Shown piece by piece: positions 1 through 8,919 of a stretch of 64,000 bases of DNA. Each line of letters opens with the position of its first letter. Position 1 is the stretch's first letter. Source of the stretch: Nitratiruptor sp. SB155-2 (GTDB taxonomy: Bacteria > Campylobacterota > Campylobacteria > Campylobacterales > Nitratiruptoraceae); NCBI RefSeq assembly GCF_000010325.1, contig NC_009662.1, forward strand, positions 1,012,501 through 1,076,500. Reading direction: 5' to 3'. The position numbers and the translations under genes are program-made. The notes under the pieces are model-generated. The model worked only from the letters and a program-made list of their open reading frames with translations, was not told where the DNA came from and searched no databases.

Positions 1-773
1 GGAGAGAGTGGGATCTCAATTCTCGTGAAAAGCTTCTGAAATTTGCTGAAGAACATAGGATTCCTATCGAGAAACATGGCAAAAAGAGTCCTTACTCCAT
101 GGACGCCAACTTGCTCCATATCTCATATGAAGGTGGGATTTTGGAAGATCCGTGGGCAGAACCAGAAGAGGATATGTGGCGATGGACAAATTCCATCGAA
201 AATGCTCCAAATGAACCAGAATATATCACCATCGATTTTGAAAAAGGCGATCCGGTCGCAATCAATGGCGAACCTTTGAGTCCGGCAAAACTTCTAGAGG
301 CACTGAATGAATATGGGAAAAAGCATGGAATCGGCAGAATCGACATTGTAGAAAACCGATTTGTAGGAATGAAAAGCAGAGGATGCTATGAGACACCAGG
401 CGGTACTATTTTGCTTAAAGCCCACAGAGCCATGGAGAGCATTACATTAGATAGAGAAGAGGCACATGAGAAAGACAAACTGATGCCAAAATACGCAGAA
501 CTCATCTATAACGGATTTTGGTTTAGCCCTGAGCGAGAAATGATGCAAGCAGCTATTGATAAAACGCAAGAAAATGTGAGTGGTACGGTACGACTGAAAC
601 TATATAAAGGGAATGTTTTTGTAGTTGGAAGAAAATCTCCAAACTCTTTATTCGCACCAGAATTCAGCACATTCGAAGAGGATGAAGTCTACAACCAAAA
701 AGACGCTCAAGGTTTTATCAAATTGAATGCATTGCGGTTTATTATCGAAGGTCATGTAAGGAGAAAAAAATGA
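1..773 (+). CDS. argG: Argininosuccinate synthase, C-terminal part (5' end outside window)
   Basis: Argininosuccinate synthase joins citrulline and aspartate with ATP, the next-to-last step of arginine synthesis, in the cytoplasm. The frame is open from base 3 without a start, so the gene begins upstream. The visible part opens with [18 protein letters not shown] and continues through [19 protein letters not shown], the signature of the class I ArgG synthetase/tetramerisation region. It ends with the family's C-terminal helix region. About 257 residues are visible of the roughly 400 usual for ArgG. An internal ATG at 99 is in frame but lies inside conserved sequence, so it is not the start. 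The stop overlaps the rplI start (ATGA), suggesting co-transcription. Identity is firm; the N-terminal ATP-binding domain cannot be judged. Confidence 0.95.
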   Translation, partial: REWDLNSREKLLKFAEEHRIPIEKHGKKSPYSMDANLLHISYEGGILEDPWAEPEEDMWRWTNSIENAPNEPEYITIDFEKGDPVAINGEPLSPAKLLEALNEYGKKHGIGRIDIVENRFVGMKSRGCYETPGGTILLKAHRAMESITLDREEAHEKDKLMPKYAELIYNGFWFSPEREMMQAAIDKTQENVSGTVRLKLYKGNVFVVGRKSPNSLFAPEFSTFEEDEVYNQKDAQGFIKLNALRFIIEGHVRRKK

Positions 774-1213
774 AAGTATTACTTATCAAAGATGTAAAAA
801 ATTTAGGCAAAGCTGGAGAAGTTAAAGAAGTCAAAGATGGATATGGGAAGAATTTTTTAATTGCACGTGGATTTGCCAAATTGGCCACTCCCGATGTGAT
901 TGAGGCATGGAAGAAAGAACAAGCGAAAAAAGCCCAAGAAGAGGCAGCTGAGATAGAAAAGCTCAAACAACTTAAAGAAAAAATCGAATCTACAAAACTT
1001 GTTATCAAACATAAAGCTGGAGCCAACGGTGCGCTTTTTGGAGCTATTACAAATAAAGAAGTAGCAGAGGAACTGAAAAAACAAGGCATAGAAATCGATA
1101 AAAAGCATATCGATATTCATCCACCTATCAAGCAAGCAGGTGAATATGAAATTGATGTTAAGCTTGGACATGGCATCCATGCTAAGTTAAATCTTGTGGT
1201 AGAGGCCGAATAA
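770..1213 (+). CDS. rplI: 50S ribosomal protein L9
   Basis: L9 binds 23S rRNA at the base of the L1 stalk of the large subunit and helps keep reading frame. The 147-residue protein has the usual bacterial length. Its N-terminal globular domain is typical: [17 protein letters not shown] followed by the [11 protein letters not shown] motif. A long charged connecting helix (about residues 42-75, rich in K/E) leads to a C-terminal domain with the GALFGAIT motif. A strong AAGGAGA-type ribosome site precedes the ATG, and the start overlaps the argG stop by four bases. The stop overlaps the hslV start (TAATG). Tight packing suggests one operon argG-rplI-hslV-hslU-era. Confidence 0.97.
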   Translation: MKVLLIKDVKNLGKAGEVKEVKDGYGKNFLIARGFAKLATPDVIEAWKKEQAKKAQEEAAEIEKLKQLKEKIESTKLVIKHKAGANGALFGAITNKEVAEELKKQGIEIDKKHIDIHPPIKQAGEYEIDVKLGHGIHAKLNLVVEAE

Positions 1214-1749
1214 TGTTTGAAGCCACAACGATACTTGGCTATAAAGGTGACGGCATTGCCGTCATCGGCGGCGATGGACAGGTAACTTTCGGAAATACTG
1301 TCTTAAAAGGCAATGCCACCAAAATAAGAACACTGTACAATGGACAGATCTTGGCCGGATTTGCAGGAAGCACCGCAGATGCTTTTAATCTTTTTGATAT
1401 GTTTGAAAAGATTTTGGAAAACAAAAAAGGCGATTTACTCAAAAGCGTTATTGAGTTTTCTAAAGAGTGGCGAAAAGATAGATATTTACGGCGGCTTGAA
1501 GCTATGATGATCGTACTTAATACAAAACATATCTTTATCCTAAGCGGCACGGGTGATGTGGTTGAGCCGGAAGATGGCAAGATCGCTGCCATAGGCAGTG
1601 GAGGCAATTTTGCACTTTCAGCCGCACGAGCGCTTGACAAACACGCCAATCTTGATGCAAAGACACTCGTAGAAGAGTCTTTAAAAATTGCGGGAGAACT
1701 CTGTATCTACACCAATACGAATATTAAACTCTTAACCTTGGAGGAGTAA
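1213..1749 (+). CDS. hslV: ATP-dependent protease subunit HslV (ClpQ)
   Basis: HslV is the proteolytic double-hexamer core of the HslUV protease, a bacterial proteasome relative that degrades unfolded and regulatory proteins fed to it by HslU. The 178-residue sequence shows the family core: [10 protein letters not shown], the [11 protein letters not shown] block, [10 protein letters not shown] and [16 protein letters not shown]. The catalytic residue is the Thr that begins the mature chain. Here it is preceded by MFEA (Thr5), not only by Met as in E. coli, so a four-residue propeptide must be removed. From memory the same arrangement is found in Campylobacter relatives. The gene is followed directly by hslU with a one-base overlap. 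Confidence 0.97.
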   Translation: MFEATTILGYKGDGIAVIGGDGQVTFGNTVLKGNATKIRTLYNGQILAGFAGSTADAFNLFDMFEKILENKKGDLLKSVIEFSKEWRKDRYLRRLEAMMIVLNTKHIFILSGTGDVVEPEDGKIAAIGSGGNFALSAARALDKHANLDAKTLVEESLKIAGELCIYTNTNIKLLTLEE

Positions 1750-3080
1750 TGGACTTAACACCAAAAGAGATAGTTTCCTATCTTGATGAATATATCATAG
1801 GACAAAAAGAAGCAAAAAAAGTTATCGCTATTGCTCTTAGAAACCGATACCGACGGATGCAGCTCCCAAAAGAGATGCAAGATGAAATTACTCCAAAAAA
1901 TATCTTAATGATTGGAAGCACCGGAGTTGGTAAAACTGAAATTGCTAGACGCCTTGCAAAAAGTCTTGATCTTCCATTTGTCAAAGTCGAAGCGAGCAAA
2001 TATACAGAAGTCGGCTTTGTGGGACGTGATGTGGAATCGATGGTACGAGACCTTGTAGCAAACGCTCTTGTTTTAGTCAAAGAGATTCATAAAGAGAGAC
2101 ATGCCAAAGATATCGAAGAGTATGTAACGAAAAAGATTTTGGAAAAACTCTTGCCTCCTCTTCCCAAGATGGCGAGCGAAGAGAAAAAGAGAGAATACCA
2201 AAAAAGCTATGAAAAGATGAAAGAGCGTCTGGAAAAAGGGGAACTGGACAATCTCAAAATTGAAATAGAACTTCCAAAACACTCCGTAAGCCTAGAAGAT
2301 ACAAACTTACCACCTGAACTGGCCCACGCACAAGAGTCCATTGCAAAAATTTTTACATTGGGTCTCAATAAAGAAAAAATAAAAAAAGAGGTGAGTGTCA
2401 AAGAGGCGAAAGAGTTACTGAAAAATGAAGCGAGTGAAGCACTGCTCGATATGGAGCAGATCAAACAGGAAGCACTCAAAAAGGCCCAAGAAGAGGGAAT
2501 AATCTTTATCGATGAAATTGACAAAGTCGCTGTATCAAGCTCCTCGCAGGGAAGACAAGATCCAAGCAAAGAGGGAGTCCAACGAGATCTTTTGCCGATT
2601 GTCGAAGGAAGCACTGTCAGTACGAAATGGGGACCAATCAAAACGGACCACATTCTTTTCATTGCTGCTGGGGCGTTTCATCTGAGTAAGCCGTGTGATC
2701 TTATTCCGGAGCTGCAAGGCCGTTTTCCACTTCGGGTAGAGCTCGATTCGCTCGATGAAGAGGCACTATACAAAATACTCACAATGACTAAAAACTCTCT
2801 TATCAAACAGTATCAAGCCCTTTTGGCTGTCGAAGGCGTCAAACTGGAATTTAACGATGATGCACTTCGAGCTATTGCCAAATATGCCCATAGTGCCAAC
2901 CAAAAAATAGAAGATATCGGTGCAAGAAGGCTTCATACCGTTATAGAAAACCTTCTTGAAGAGATAAGTTTCGAAGCAGATGAACACAAAGGCGAAACGA
3001 TTACTATCGACAAAGCGTATGTTGATGAGAAACTTGGCGAAGTAGTCGCAAACGAAGATTTAGCGAAATATATTCTATAA
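1749..3080 (+). CDS. hslU: ATP-dependent protease ATPase subunit HslU (ClpY)
   Basis: HslU is the AAA+ unfoldase of the HslUV protease; it recognises substrates, unfolds them with ATP and threads them into HslV. The 443 residues match the usual length. The N-terminus [19 protein letters not shown] is classic, with Walker A GSTGVGKT at residues 56-63 and Walker B IIFIDEIDK near residue 255. The charged intermediate I-domain occupies about residues 110-235. The sensor/arginine region includes ELQGRFPLRVEL, and GARRLHTVIE is near the C-terminus. It ends in KYIL, the type of hydrophobic tail that docks into HslV. It starts one base inside the hslV stop codon and is followed after eight bases by era. 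Confidence 0.97.
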   Translation: MDLTPKEIVSYLDEYIIGQKEAKKVIAIALRNRYRRMQLPKEMQDEITPKNILMIGSTGVGKTEIARRLAKSLDLPFVKVEASKYTEVGFVGRDVESMVRDLVANALVLVKEIHKERHAKDIEEYVTKKILEKLLPPLPKMASEEKKREYQKSYEKMKERLEKGELDNLKIEIELPKHSVSLEDTNLPPELAHAQESIAKIFTLGLNKEKIKKEVSVKEAKELLKNEASEALLDMEQIKQEALKKAQEEGIIFIDEIDKVAVSSSSQGRQDPSKEGVQRDLLPIVEGSTVSTKWGPIKTDHILFIAAGAFHLSKPCDLIPELQGRFPLRVELDSLDEEALYKILTMTKNSLIKQYQALLAVEGVKLEFNDDALRAIAKYAHSANQKIEDIGARRLHTVIENLLEEISFEADEHKGETITIDKAYVDEKLGEVVANEDLAKYIL

Positions 3081-3088
3081 GGCTAAAA

Positions 3089-3970
3089 ATGTCCGAGACC
3101 AGATCTGGCTTCGTTGCCCTTGTTGGGCGACCAAACGCCGGAAAAAGCACACTTCTCAATTGGCTACTTGGCGAAAAAATCGCCATGGTAAGCCATAAAG
3201 CGCAAGCTACAAGAAAAAGGCTGTATGCCATTGTTATGCATGGAAATGATCAAATTGTTTTCATCGATACGCCAGGGCTTCATGAAAAAGAGAGGCTTCT
3301 CAATAAATTTATGCTTGAAGAGGCCATCAAGGCGATAGGAGATTGTGATCTTATCCTTTTTTTGGCTCCTGTTACTGATCCAATAACCCACTACGAAAAA
3401 TTTTTAAAACTTGCAAAAAATAGACCCCATATAGTCGTTTTAACAAAAATTGATATGGTCAGTAATGAAAAATTGCTGCAAAAGATAGCCGAATATCAAA
3501 AATTTCAAGATCAATTTTTAGAACTTGTACCGGTTTCAGTAAAAAAAGATATCGGTAAAAAAGATCTTTTGGACACAATCGTGCGATATCTTCCAGAGCA
3601 CCCTTACTATTACGATCCAGAACTCCTTACAACTGAAAATATCAAAGATATCTACAAAGAGCTCATCAGAGAAGCAATTTTTGAAAATGTAAGTGACGAG
3701 ATTCCTTATGAAAGCGATGTGATTATTGAAAAAATCGAGGAGTCCCCTACTTTGGACAAAGTCTATGCTATGATCATAGTGGAAAAACCTTCGCAAAAAG
3801 GTATCATCATAGGCAAACAGGGGTCCACTTTAAAACGAATCGGAAAAGATGCAAGAAAGTTAATGGAAGCGTTCAGTCAAAAAAAGATTTTCCTCAATCT
3901 TTTTGTGGTTGTCAAAAAAGGATGGACAAAAAACAAAAAAGATCTTGAAACGATAGGATACAGATTGTAG
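3089..3970 (+). CDS. era: GTPase Era
   Basis: Era is an essential GTPase that binds the 3' end of 16S rRNA and checks 30S subunit maturation. The 293-residue protein has G1 GRPNAGKS at residues 13-20, G3 DTPG in FIDTPGLHEK, and G4 TKID. The C-terminal KH RNA-binding domain carries GIIIGKQGSTLKRIGKDAR. Length and domain order match the family. It is the last gene of the argG-era run. The next gene, 88 bases on, belongs to a functionally unrelated operon with its own likely promoter. No clear rho-independent terminator is visible after the stop. Confidence 0.97.
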   Translation: MSETRSGFVALVGRPNAGKSTLLNWLLGEKIAMVSHKAQATRKRLYAIVMHGNDQIVFIDTPGLHEKERLLNKFMLEEAIKAIGDCDLILFLAPVTDPITHYEKFLKLAKNRPHIVVLTKIDMVSNEKLLQKIAEYQKFQDQFLELVPVSVKKDIGKKDLLDTIVRYLPEHPYYYDPELLTTENIKDIYKELIREAIFENVSDEIPYESDVIIEKIEESPTLDKVYAMIIVEKPSQKGIIIGKQGSTLKRIGKDARKLMEAFSQKKIFLNLFVVVKKGWTKNKKDLETIGYRL

Positions 3971-4028
3971 CAATTTTTTTTACAAATCTTTTACAATTAT
4001 GTCATTTTTAAGAAATTAAAGGTTACGA

Positions 4029-4034
4029 TATATT
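4029..4034 (+). promoter_or_regulatory. Possible -10 element upstream of the pilus/competence-type operon
   Basis: TATATT lies 25 bases before the ATG at 4059, in an 88-base AT-rich gap. There is no good -35 hexamer but there are spaced T-tracts upstream, which is the usual form of sigma-70 promoters in Campylobacterota. The call rests on sequence resemblance alone. Confidence 0.35.
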
Positions 4035-4058
4035 TAAAGAAAATCAGGAAAAATAGTC

Positions 4059-5576
4059 ATGGAAAGAAAAGAGTATAAAAAGATTATAGGGCTAGATCCC
4101 TATTTTCAAAAATATTTCGTTTTTGATAGAAATAAAAATGAAATCAGACTGTATAACGAAGCTCGAACCACTAAAACAGATATTCACACCTCCTATTTCC
4201 TGACAAAAGAAACCGTTATTTCTAATATAAAGATTAGTAGAAACATTCCCGAAGAAGATCTAGAAGATATTCTCTCAACCAAAGCTTACGAAGAACTAGA
4301 GCTTGACACTACTGCAGAATATAAGATTTCTTACTTAGAACTACCTATTGACTTACATAGCAAAGAGCGAGAATTTCAACTATTTATCACTGAATTTGCC
4401 ACACTCCATGATACATACGATGTATATATCGATAAACTCGGTTTTTTTGATTTTATTTTTCCTGTACCTTTTCTACTGAGAACACTCTATACGAAAGAGA
4501 TTCTCGTCGATTATGAAACCCATCTTTTTATCTATTTCCAAAATAGTGATGCTTTTTTGGCTATCTATCAAAATGGTCATTTTGTTTATACCAAATCATT
4601 GAAATTTTCTTTTGAATTTATGGCTGAACGGATCACAGAGCTAAAAGGCTCCGAAGTCACAATTGAAGAGCTTATTACAAATCTAAGCACCTATGGCTTA
4701 AGGCTTCCAAATTATGAAGAGTTGCAATACTACATGCAAATTTTTAGCGAACTATTTATGCATATTAACGACATTCTAATCTATGCCAAAAAGTCATTTG
4801 ACATAGAAAACATCGACAAGATTTTTATCAGTTCCGATATTGGCCTTATACAAGGTATCGAAGAGTATGCCCAAACTTACTTAGGTCAGAAAGCTTACGA
4901 TTTCGATTTTGATTACGGAATCCATGTTGCAGATCCGTCAGTAACGCATATACATCTTCTTACTATTCTTACAACTCAAGATTGCCTCGAAGAAGAGGAA
5001 GAGTGTGTCAACTTTACCATTTTCGAGCGGCCTCCAGCGTTATGGAAACGTCCAAGTGGTAAACTCATTATGGCAATTGCGGCTTCTTTGGTTTTAGGTT
5101 TTTCATATCCCCTCTACAACTATTCCATGGCTTACAAATATCAAATAGAAAAACTTCTTTTACAAAAAAAATACACCAAAATTCATGCTAAAAGAGTGTC
5201 ATTGGAAAGTCAAATTAATCATATAAAAAATGAAATTAAAAAAGTTGATCAACAGATACAAGCAGTGACAAGACATTTGCATGAAAAAGAGCAATCACTA
5301 AAACGTATCTTTGATAAAAAAGTTCATTACACCATGAAAGCTGTTACAATAGCAGACTTCGCTCAAAATATCAAAAAACATAAACTTCATCTCCTAGAAC
5401 TCAATAATACAAATAAAGAGTTCAATCTTTTGGTCACAGCCAATGACGACAAACGTATTACAGAGTTTATCAAAGATGTTACAGAGAATGCATCTTCGAA
5501 ATTTGACATTACAACAAAAGACATCAACAAAACGAAAGGGCTCTATATAAGTTCCTTGAAGGTGAAGAGCAGATGA
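4059..5576 (+). CDS. MshI-like assembly protein (PilM-like cytoplasmic part joined to PilN-like membrane part)
   Basis: This 505-residue protein begins the secretion/pilus operon. About residues 1-325 look like a divergent PilM/MshI actin-like cytoplasmic domain; it begins KKIIGLDPYFQKYFVFD and has a later segment IDKIFISSDIGLIQGIEEYA. A single membrane helix follows at about residues 336-354 (KLIMAIAASLVLGF). A periplasmic coiled coil (about 360-420) and a small PilN-like alpha/beta domain complete it. In type IV pili, PilM and PilN are separate proteins linking the cytoplasmic motor to the PilO/PilP/secretin stack; here both parts lie in one chain, as in MSHA systems. Assignment depends on architecture and position, since primary conservation is weak. 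Its stop overlaps the next start (ATGA). Confidence 0.6.
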   Translation: MERKEYKKIIGLDPYFQKYFVFDRNKNEIRLYNEARTTKTDIHTSYFLTKETVISNIKISRNIPEEDLEDILSTKAYEELELDTTAEYKISYLELPIDLHSKEREFQLFITEFATLHDTYDVYIDKLGFFDFIFPVPFLLRTLYTKEILVDYETHLFIYFQNSDAFLAIYQNGHFVYTKSLKFSFEFMAERITELKGSEVTIEELITNLSTYGLRLPNYEELQYYMQIFSELFMHINDILIYAKKSFDIENIDKIFISSDIGLIQGIEEYAQTYLGQKAYDFDFDYGIHVADPSVTHIHLLTILTTQDCLEEEEECVNFTIFERPPALWKRPSGKLIMAIAASLVLGFSYPLYNYSMAYKYQIEKLLLQKKYTKIHAKRVSLESQINHIKNEIKKVDQQIQAVTRHLHEKEQSLKRIFDKKVHYTMKAVTIADFAQNIKKHKLHLLELNNTNKEFNLLVTANDDKRITEFIKDVTENASSKFDITTKDINKTKGLYISSLKVKSR

Positions 5577-6208
5577 GTACATTATTACAAAAAATTGACT
5601 CCTTTTTTTCACAAAAAAGTGATTTTGAAAAATTGGTGTATTACTCGCTCATTTTTCTTATGATTGTTTTCATTGCCTATGAATATATCCTTCCCCTTTC
5701 AAAGAAGAAACTGGCTCAAGAAAGGCGTGCAAAAGAAGCCATTGAACAAAAACTCAATATGGATAAGGCATATATAGCTTCCATCTCAAGGAATGGTGAT
5801 GAAACGTATCTTATCAAACAACTACTGAAAGAGAAAAAAGAGAAAAAAGAGAAACTTGCTTACCTATTGGATGAAAAAAATTATCTCAGCATAAAACTCA
5901 AAGAGCTTACTCCACTTTTATACAATAAGAAAAAATGGGCTTCTTTTTTGGACTCGATCACCGCAAAAGCTAATAAATACAAAATAGATGTAGAATACAT
6001 TGCAAATGAATTTATCCAAAATACGAAAGAGTTCGGTCATGTACTTGAGATTGAAGTTGATGCCAAAGGCAACTTCAAAAATATCCTTGCATTTCTCAAC
6101 TCACTCGAAGAGAGTGACCTTGTTACGGACGTTTATGAGATTTCAATGAAGGGCAAGTCACCTATTCAACTCCATTTGAAGGTATCGGTATGGGGAATAA
6201 ATTACTAA
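5573..6208 (+). CDS. MshJ/PilO-like inner-membrane alignment-complex protein
   Basis: This 211-residue protein has a short cytoplasmic N-terminus, one membrane helix at about residues 23-42 (LVYYSLIFLMIVFIAYEYI), a long charged coiled coil (about 45-110), and a C-terminal alpha/beta domain (about 115-211). That is the architecture of PilO/GspM-type proteins, which pair with PilN in the periplasm and connect the inner-membrane platform to the secretin. Its place between the PilM/PilN-like gene and a small PilP-like gene supports this. Both ends overlap neighbouring genes. No enzymatic motif is seen. Confidence 0.6.
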   Translation: MSTLLQKIDSFFSQKSDFEKLVYYSLIFLMIVFIAYEYILPLSKKKLAQERRAKEAIEQKLNMDKAYIASISRNGDETYLIKQLLKEKKEKKEKLAYLLDEKNYLSIKLKELTPLLYNKKKWASFLDSITAKANKYKIDVEYIANEFIQNTKEFGHVLEIEVDAKGNFKNILAFLNSLEESDLVTDVYEISMKGKSPIQLHLKVSVWGINY

Positions 6209-6615
6209 TCATTTCACTTTTTGCATATACAGTTTTCGCAAGTTCTCAATTTAAGGGAATTGACGATCTTATTGTAAAAATCAAACAAAAACGAGTCGGT
6301 CTCTCTCCCATTGTGATCAACAACATACCCAATCCATTTGTAGATGAGAAGAAGTTGAATCAGTTGGCAAAGAAAAATAAAATGCGATCAAAAAAAAATC
6401 ATATATTAAAACTGTATGCTATTTTCCAAGATCGAGCCAAAATCAATGGACGTTGGTATACAATAGGGAATAAAATTGCATCCTATAAAATCACCTCTAT
6501 TTATCCAGATAAAGGAGTCGTTTATCTCTCATCAAAACATAGAATTGTACGCCTCTATCTTCAAAAGAAAAAATATAAAAAAATTATTCTAAGAACAAAA
6601 AAGGATCATAAATGA
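6190..6615 (+). CDS. MshK/PilP-like small periplasmic protein
   Basis: This 141-residue protein starts with a hydrophobic signal-like segment (LLIISLFAYTVFAS), so it is probably exported. The rest is basic and includes a segment VVINNIPNPFVDEKKLN followed by a small beta-rich domain (about residues 75-125) with KINGRWYTIGNKIASYKI. That resembles the periplasmic beta domain of PilP/GspC/MshK proteins, which touch the secretin. It overlaps the PilO-like gene by 19 bases and the secretin gene by four. The call leans on operon order; sequence alone would leave it hypothetical. Confidence 0.5.
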   Translation: MGNKLLIISLFAYTVFASSQFKGIDDLIVKIKQKRVGLSPIVINNIPNPFVDEKKLNQLAKKNKMRSKKNHILKLYAIFQDRAKINGRWYTIGNKIASYKITSIYPDKGVVYLSSKHRIVRLYLQKKKYKKIILRTKKDHK

Positions 6616-8135
6616 AAAAGAGTCTTCTTTTTTTACTACTTTCGATCACACTACTATTTGCGGCAAATCGATGTGATGATAAACTTTTTAGTATCAAAAG
6701 TACATCCGGGATATCAATTAAGGAATACATAGACAACTTAGCCCAAGAGTGTGATTATACTATCATTATAAAAGATAAATTTGCCAAAAAAAGACTCTAT
6801 AAAAGATTACAAAAAATATCTTTGCACAATGTCACACTCCATGATTTTTTAAATCTTTTATTGACAGAAAACGATCTTACATATGAACTCAATGACAATG
6901 TCCTTAAAATAGGATATCTCATTACTAAAACGTTTCATGTGGATTATGTAACATCGAAAAGGACTGGTGAAACAGTGACTGACGCATCTGTCGATGTGGG
7001 GAATAGTCTCACTGGTACGGCTGGCAGTACAACAACGACTTCAACTACTCGCTCTTCTGGAAGTGGTGATGTCAACAAAATCACCTCCAAAGATGAATTC
7101 GACTTTTGGAAAGATATCAGTACCGAAATACATGGTATTTTAAATAGACCAGAAGATGAATATCAAGCGCCAGATCCTATTGTCAATATCAATGCTGGAT
7201 TAATTACAGTAACAGCTACAAAAAAACAGATTGAAAGAGTAGAGAAATATATAGCAACAATTCAAAATAGACTGCATAACGAAGTGATGATCGACGTCTC
7301 TATTCTAGCAGTCATTCTTAATGATCAATACACTAATGGAATAGATTGGAGTAGATTTTCACTTCTTGTCAATGGTGATTATGGTGCAGACAACACTTTC
7401 ACCCCAGGAACAAATACAAAACTACTCTCGTATACCCGAGAAGGCTCAGGAACTTCAACGAGCAACTTTAATGTACAAAGAACTATAGGATCATATTTTG
7501 ACGCTTCTGTCAATCTAGCTGGAATTATCAATTTCCTTGAAAAAAATGGTCAAGTAATTACGCTATCGAATCCAAAATTGATGACACTCAATAATCAACC
7601 TGCTATAATTTCCATAGGTGACACTATCAACTACAATGTTCCTACCTCCATCGTCATTTCACAAAACGGTGGTCTTGGGACGCAATCATTCACACCTTCT
7701 TCGGTTTTTATAGGTATTCTTCTCAATATAACGCCAGAAATTACAGAGAATGGTGAAATCATTCTTAGAATCAATCCTTCCATCTCCGAACCGAGAGATC
7801 CGAAGCAACTTGATCAGACAACGAACGAAAATGGTATCAGGCAAATCGCACCAGATATAAGTGAAAAGAAGATCTCTTCCGTTGTTAAAGTCAAAGATGG
7901 ATCGACACTCATTCTTGGAGGTTTGATATCAAATATTAAAAATTTCACAATCAACGGTGTACCAGTATTACGAGACATTCCAGTACTTGGAGGATTGTTT
8001 CGAAGCAAAGCAAGAAACAATAAACGATTCGAACTCGTTTTTATAATCAAACCAAGAATCATCAAAGAGAGTTCAACAGATAATTACAGTCTCAAAGATC
8101 TAGGGTACAGTATAGTTGATCATGCAAAAAAATAG
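6612..8135 (+). CDS. mshL: Secretin, MshL/PilQ/GspD family
   Basis: Secretins form the large gated outer-membrane channel through which pili, pseudopili or transforming DNA pass. This 507-residue protein has a signal peptide (about residues 1-18) and an STN/N0-like domain (about 25-105). A Ser/Thr/Gly-rich linker (about 130-155) is followed by an N1-type domain with INAGLITVTATKKQIERVEKYI. The beta-barrel secretin domain (about 225-490) has the family motifs VITLSNPKLMTLNNQPA, ITPEITENGEI and VPVLRDIPVLGGLFRSK. The motif DFWKDISTEIH before the linker is typical of the MshL subgroup. The likely Campylobacter counterpart is CtsD. The gene sits in the middle of the operon and overlaps both neighbours. 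Confidence 0.88.
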   Translation: MKKSLLFLLLSITLLFAANRCDDKLFSIKSTSGISIKEYIDNLAQECDYTIIIKDKFAKKRLYKRLQKISLHNVTLHDFLNLLLTENDLTYELNDNVLKIGYLITKTFHVDYVTSKRTGETVTDASVDVGNSLTGTAGSTTTTSTTRSSGSGDVNKITSKDEFDFWKDISTEIHGILNRPEDEYQAPDPIVNINAGLITVTATKKQIERVEKYIATIQNRLHNEVMIDVSILAVILNDQYTNGIDWSRFSLLVNGDYGADNTFTPGTNTKLLSYTREGSGTSTSNFNVQRTIGSYFDASVNLAGIINFLEKNGQVITLSNPKLMTLNNQPAIISIGDTINYNVPTSIVISQNGGLGTQSFTPSSVFIGILLNITPEITENGEIILRINPSISEPRDPKQLDQTTNENGIRQIAPDISEKKISSVVKVKDGSTLILGGLISNIKNFTINGVPVLRDIPVLGGLFRSKARNNKRFELVFIIKPRIIKESSTDNYSLKDLGYSIVDHAKK

Positions 8136-8919
8136 AAACAATATCTATGAGGAAGCAAAAAAAGTTTTCATTGATACCAATTCACCTAAAGATTATGTGA
8201 AGTTTGAATCAAATATTCGTTATCTGCAACATTTGCATGAGTTTTACAATTCTGACCAAAAAATCTCTATCATCATAGGCAAACCGGGCATTGGAAAAAG
8301 TATGCTACTCAAAAGGTTTGTCTATGAAAACCCACATCCTAAACTCTTATTATATGACAAACCTTTTTTCAAAAAATATGAACTAGAAAAACAACTCGCA
8401 AAAGATCTCTTGGGACAAAATTCCAAAAACTTTATTGAAGATATTGAAAAAAATCTGAAAGACTTCGAGTATACAGTAATTTTGGATGAAGTGCAGTTAT
8501 ATGATGATTATATGCTTGAATTTGTACGAATTGCCAGTGATACGAAAAAAGTGAAATTTATTCTGTCTCTTCATGAAATCGAAAACGAATCTGCTTTAAC
8601 AAAAGAACATTTCACCTCACGTATTTTCAGCTATATAACTATAAAAAACCCTTCGCTTCCCGAACTGTTTGTCTATTTCCAAAAGAAACTTCTTAGCAGC
8701 AATCTTTACGAGCTTTCAGAAAGTCTCAAAAAAAAAGATTTTCAGTTTATCTATCAATATACGCAAGGAAACTTGAGAGATACCAACAAATTTTTATATA
8801 CACTATTTGATATTCTTTCATATTTCAATGAGAATAAACCCTCCACATTAAAATCATTGAAAATTCCAAAAAAATTCCTTGAGATGAGTGCCATACATTT
8901 AGGATATATCAATGCATGA
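8116..8919 (+). CDS. mshM: AAA ATPase, MshM/ExeA-like
   Basis: This 267-residue cytoplasmic ATPase has Walker A GKPGIGKS near residue 55 and Walker B YTVILDEVQLY near residue 119. The N-terminal segment KFESNIRYLQHLHEFYN matches the phrase that opens ExeA/MshM-type ATPases. Such proteins help assemble or position the secretin, and the comparable C. jejuni NTPase CtsP is required for natural transformation. Unlike GspA/ExeA it has no membrane helix or peptidoglycan-binding domain. It starts 20 bases before the secretin stop and its own stop overlaps the next gene by eight bases. Confidence 0.78.
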   Translation: MIMQKNRNNIYEEAKKVFIDTNSPKDYVKFESNIRYLQHLHEFYNSDQKISIIIGKPGIGKSMLLKRFVYENPHPKLLLYDKPFFKKYELEKQLAKDLLGQNSKNFIEDIEKNLKDFEYTVILDEVQLYDDYMLEFVRIASDTKKVKFILSLHEIENESALTKEHFTSRIFSYITIKNPSLPELFVYFQKKLLSSNLYELSESLKKKDFQFIYQYTQGNLRDTNKFLYTLFDILSYFNENKPSTLKSLKIPKKFLEMSAIHLGYINA

